Shown: piece after piece, positions 62,101 to 64,000 of the stretch
Layout: each line of letters begins with the position of its first letter
How positions within the stretch are numbered: position 1 is the first letter of the stretch
Assembly (NCBI GenBank): GCA_035634255.1
Contig: DASQDI010000089.1
Coordinates: 57,953 to 121,952, forward strand
Direction of reading: 5' to 3'
Length of the DNA stretch: 64,000 nucleotides
DNA from: DATLMR01 sp035634255
GTDB taxonomy: Bacteria > Acidobacteriota > Blastocatellia > UBA7656
Made by a program: the position numbers and the translations under genes
Notes under the pieces: generated by a model
Told to the model about the DNA's origin: nothing
The model's input: the letters and a program-made list of their open reading frames with translations, nothing else
Database searches by the model: none

Positions 62101-62536
62101 GGGTCGCGCCCATGAGCGCCGTCGGGAGAATCAGCACGAGGGCGGCGAACACGAAGCGGGTTACGCTGAGGGCCAGGAAAGAGACGTGCAGCCTCTCCCA
62201 GAACGGTTGGTAGATGATCGGGAGGGCGGCGAAGATCAGCGGGACGAGGATGCCGTAAGCGCCTATCCCGATTTCGAGCGCGCCATAAACTTTGAGCGGG
62301 TCCCTGAAACGCTGGGCCCTGCGGCCGAAATAATAGCTCCCGAGCGCGAGCCCTCCCATAAAGGCCGTGAGGACCGTGCTGACGGCGAACGTGGTCGCCC
62401 CGAACACGAGCACCAGCTCGCGGACCCAGACCACTTGATAGATCAGCCCGCTCATCCCCGAGGCGAAAAAGCAGAGCCATATTGCCCAGATTGTGGTGCG
62501 CCGGTCGGTGCGATGCGCTGCGGTGAGTGTTGCCAT
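59180..62536 (-). CDS. Spermidine-synthase-like fusion with MFS-type helices and TPR
   Basis: A 1118-residue protein. Residues 14-500 hold two blocks of membrane helices separated by a basic linker (about 215-265); a SAM-binding Rossmann domain follows (about 590-740; VLVIGLGSGITLGAV, VTCVELEPAIVEASHFF, IISEPSNPWLTGV). The spermidine-synthase catalytic Asp region reads SEPSNPW instead of DSTDP. Residues 880-1118 are TPR units. Fused proteins of this type are widespread; they probably do not make polyamines. Confidence 0.85.
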   Translation of the reverse strand: MATLTAAHRTDRRTTIWAIWLCFFASGMSGLIYQVVWVRELVLVFGATTFAVSTVLTAFMGGLALGSYYFGRRAQRFRDPLKVYGALEIGIGAYGILVPLIFAALPIIYQPFWERLHVSFLALSVTRFVFAALVLILPTALMGATLPVLSNYYARERDRIGLRVGSLYSLNTFGAVLGASVTGFILIPVLGMRASTVVAASINILLGVVALTVSRLEEAAPAGRLDAAAGGPAPEGPRKKGRDRKAGKAARLTRAGVETSEGLGRAEIVATLAAFGLSGFIALSYEVIWSRVLALIIGSSVYAFSIMLTTFLIGLAVGASFASRVVDRIGKPLFAFALIEVGVGASSLLGAYVFNDLPYIFVQVYRWIDPSDFSVLLLVRFLIAALVMIVPTLLLGALFPLVVRIISVGANDRSTGQTVGDAYAANTLGSIVGSFASGFILIPWLGLLDSLRICIALNFVVAAALFFVSLRSAGRARPAAGPSGFPRYRVAGMVLSAAFMAGIILFEPPWDSDVMSSAVYRYAPSLSNLSQKEFHDYLKHGQGETIFYKEGITATIAVQEQSGARVLKANGKPEASTTGDMPTQILIGTLPLLVREQTDDVLVIGLGSGITLGAVQQFPVKRVTCVELEPAIVEASHFFDQFNNRPLEDPRLRLLSNDGRNFIFTTDEKFDVIISEPSNPWLTGVANLFTLEYFKRGADRLRDDGVFSQWLQIYEMSPQDVKTLVATFKTAFPYVYLFRGAEGDLMLLGSKVERKLELKNIQSHLMNPKVASDHRRISADSPADIISRLYLGPKELAAFSDGAPINTDNNALIEFNAPRRVGTAEETVERNVKTLLEYASSPSAHIAENDSVSGYANYALLPSLDGKSRVSGEADFLLETALGAVKRSDYARAEQLLNYSLDIEETARARSVMGELKLAQKDEGAAVEEWNRALAMDPDHFFTLVNLGKHYLMNQDAARAAPYLDRALASEPESARAHHLRGLAYQAVGDNARAASEYRKALPDAEYTRGVKTFYLNFGMALRTLGLYEEAAQMLEEYARVAPEDFDAHFQLGAVYQIISERSLDDRLAERAVSSLRRALAMRQSHAMAHYHLSKAYRQLEMYEQAEAEFKWYERLTP

Positions 62537-62872
62537 CCGGTTTAAATACGCAGAGAAGCCTTCATGAAATCAGCACGGTTTCCACTGGGTGCATCTGGTC
62601 GTAACAGCTCATCGAGCGCGGTGCCGCACCAGTACACGTGAATAACGCCGCTCACATTCCGGCGGTTCCTCAAGTTGAGTCACCCGCCGGTCATATAACT
62701 CGCTCTGATTCTATCACGCGCGGGCGGGGTTGTTCACGAAGGATGGCCTCCGGCATTCCGTACTCAATCTCCGGGTTTCCGGAACGGGGAACGGAGAGGG
62801 TGCCGCCGGGTCCGCGCGCGGAGCCTTCTGGCAATTCATATGCCCGCGGCCGAAGCCGGGGCGGAAAGCTGC
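62537..62872. other. Non-coding interval upstream of the spermidine-synthase-like gene
   Basis: 336 bp between two minus-strand genes. One hairpin (ccggcgg 62659-62665, ccgccgg 62684-62690) is the only clear structure. No gene with a ribosome site. Confidence 0.5.
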
Positions 62873-63634
62873 TCACGAGTGCGGGGTCGAGGCCGGGGAG
62901 GACGCGGGTTGAGGAGGCAGGCTGCCCTTGATGTAGACGGACCTGCGGCCCTTGACCGAGTACTTCAGTATGCACCACAGGGCCTGTACTCCGTCCTTCC
63001 AGCCGATCTTCTTCCCCTCCTCGTAGGTCCGCCCGTAATAAGAGATGCCCACCTCGTATATGCGCAGCTTCATGCGCGAAATCTTGACCGTGACCTCGGG
63101 CTCGAAGCCGAACCGCTTCTGCTCCAGGTTGATCGCCTGAATCACCTCGCGCCTGAATGCCTTGTAGCCGGTCTCCATGTCCGTGAGATTGAGGTTGGTG
63201 AACATGTTCGAGATCAAAGTCAGCAGGCGGTTGCCCACCGAGTGCCAGAAGAAGAGGACCCGGTGCTCCTTGGTCGTCAGGAATCGCGAGCCGTACACGA
63301 CGTCGGCCTTCCCTTCGATGAGCGGCTTGAGCAGTACGGAGTAATCGCTCGGGTCGTATTCGAGGTCGGCGTCCTGCACTAGCACGTAATCGCCGGTCGC
63401 CTGTTGAAACCCCTGCTTGAGGGCCGCGCCCTTGCCCGCGTTGGCCTTACACAGGAAGATGCGAAGGTTGTCGTACTGCTTTTCGACCTCCGCCAGTACC
63501 TCGCGCGTGCCGTCGGTCGAGCCGTCGTCGACGACTATGATCTCTTTCGGGATATCGACCTCGGCGACGCGCCTGATCAACTCGGCTATCGTAGCCCGCT
63601 CGTTATAGACTGGTATGACGACCGATAATTTCAT
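62873..63634 (-). CDS. Family 2 glycosyltransferase (polyprenyl-phosphate sugar transferase-like)
   Basis: A 253-residue GT2: KLSVVIPVYNERATI at the start, VVDDGSTDGT, QDADLEYDP (DxD) and DMETGYKAFRREV. Similar to dolichol-phosphate mannosyltransferase without the membrane tail. Transfers a sugar from a nucleotide donor to polyprenyl phosphate, likely for envelope glycans or protein glycosylation. No Shine-Dalgarno visible. Confidence 0.92.
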   Translation of the reverse strand: MKLSVVIPVYNERATIAELIRRVAEVDIPKEIIVVDDGSTDGTREVLAEVEKQYDNLRIFLCKANAGKGAALKQGFQQATGDYVLVQDADLEYDPSDYSVLLKPLIEGKADVVYGSRFLTTKEHRVLFFWHSVGNRLLTLISNMFTNLNLTDMETGYKAFRREVIQAINLEQKRFGFEPEVTVKISRMKLRIYEVGISYYGRTYEEGKKIGWKDGVQALWCILKYSVKGRRSVYIKGSLPPQPASSPASTPHS

Positions 63635-63732
63635 GCGGGTAAAAGGCGAACCAGGATAAAAGCGAGGAAATAGTAAACGGCGGGCGGCGATAAAGTCAAT
63701 CAGGAGGCCGATTCGGGGGCCGGCGCGCGGGC

Positions 63733-63957
63733 TCAGGCCATGGATACTTCGAGGCCGACGAAGGCGATCCGCTCATCCCTCTCCCCATCGGGCCGAAGGT
63801 CGTCTTTCTGATCCGACTGGTCGTTGGAACTGAGGTCCATCTGGACCTCGCGCTCTTTCCCGCATTCGTAGCATATCTGCACCAGGCGGCTGTCCCCCTG
63901 ACGCTTGTGGGGGAGCCCCCAGTAATGCCTGTGATATAACCAGTCTCGTATACTCAT
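63733..63957 (-). CDS. Small protein with one CxxC knuckle
   Basis: Seventy-four residues: basic start, then a single CYEC pair and a very acidic, Asp/Gln-rich second half. Only one CxxC is seen, so zinc binding would require a dimer. AGGTGAGAG directly upstream of the ATG. Unknown function. Confidence 0.6.
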   Translation of the reverse strand: MSIRDWLYHRHYWGLPHKRQGDSRLVQICYECGKEREVQMDLSSNDQSDQKDDLRPDGERDERIAFVGLEVSMA

Positions 63958-64000
63958 CTCTCACCTGCTTGATACGATAACAGGCTTCGAGTGCAATGCA

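Noticed and set aside
1..64000. CRISPR array, prophage or transposase
   Set aside because: No regularly spaced repeats and no recognisable transposase, integrase or phage structural gene in the window.

Overview
This is a GC-rich bacterial chromosome segment (~60-65% G+C by eye) with about 58 genes on both strands, no insertion sequence, no CRISPR array and no recognisable tRNA or rRNA gene. The gene mix suggests a Gram-negative, didermic, probably soil-type bacterium: outer-membrane beta-barrel and TonB systems, multiheme cytochromes, TIG/IPT-repeat secreted proteins, SpoIID/LytB, HbpS/GlcG-like haem proteins, fused spermidine-synthase/TPR proteins. The overall flavour resembles Acidobacteriota (Blastocatellia), but that assignment is by gene content only.

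Layout. 1-3343 (-): two multihaem genes in an operon: a tetrahaem cytochrome domain fused to an outer-membrane barrel, followed by a second multihaem cytochrome that leaves the window. 3641-5572 (+): secreted tandem HbpS-like protein, divergent from them. 5596-8027 (-): alpha/beta hydrolase, fatty acid desaturase, STAS protein; then (+) a Crp/Fnr regulator and a single-domain response regulator. 9637-11331 (-): a cassette of small proteins and an RRM protein. 11595-17290: uvrB, purC, cvpA-like, Fis-type HTH, TlpA-type thioredoxin, zinc-ribbon coiled coil. 17351-24347 (+): hypothetical, nadK, rhomboid, ABC exporter pair, queF, hypothetical, DNA glycosylase. 24424-28119 (-): nth, secreted small proteins, Xaa-Pro aminopeptidase, Nudix. 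28454-30211 (+): family A DNA polymerase. 30270-35945 (-): zinc-finger/TPR proteins, RNase P RNA (rnpB), TIG/propeller protein. 36167-38599: rhodanese with an in-frame TGA, cupin, CBS protein, larB. 38830-41608 (-): YqeY-like, APC permease. 41865-46260 (+): TrmH-type methyltransferase, TonB-like protein, SpoIID. 46640-52416 (+): ECF sigma factor, TonB-dependent receptor, DedA-like protein, GH25 lysozyme, class 3 lipase. 52590-63957 (-): acyl-CoA dehydrogenase, metalloprotease, PMT/TPR protein, transketolase, spermidine-synthase-like fusion, GT2, small zinc-ribbon protein.

Most notable points. (1) The rhodanese gene at 36167-36661 reads in one frame through a TGA located exactly where relatives have the second Cys of a YC-x-C-P motif, and a short GC hairpin that fits bacterial SECIS geometry lies 16 nt downstream: a strong candidate selenoprotein. 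(2) The 770-residue protein at 1031-3343 joins four haem-binding motifs to an outer-membrane barrel in one chain, a possible single-polypeptide porin-cytochrome conduit. (3) rnpB carries an extra ~83-nt hairpin in its P15-P17 region. (4) The SpoIID domain is split by a long insertion that includes an SLH-like segment. (5) Several genes lack a Shine-Dalgarno and have a -10 hexamer 6-7 nt before the start codon, suggesting leaderless transcripts.
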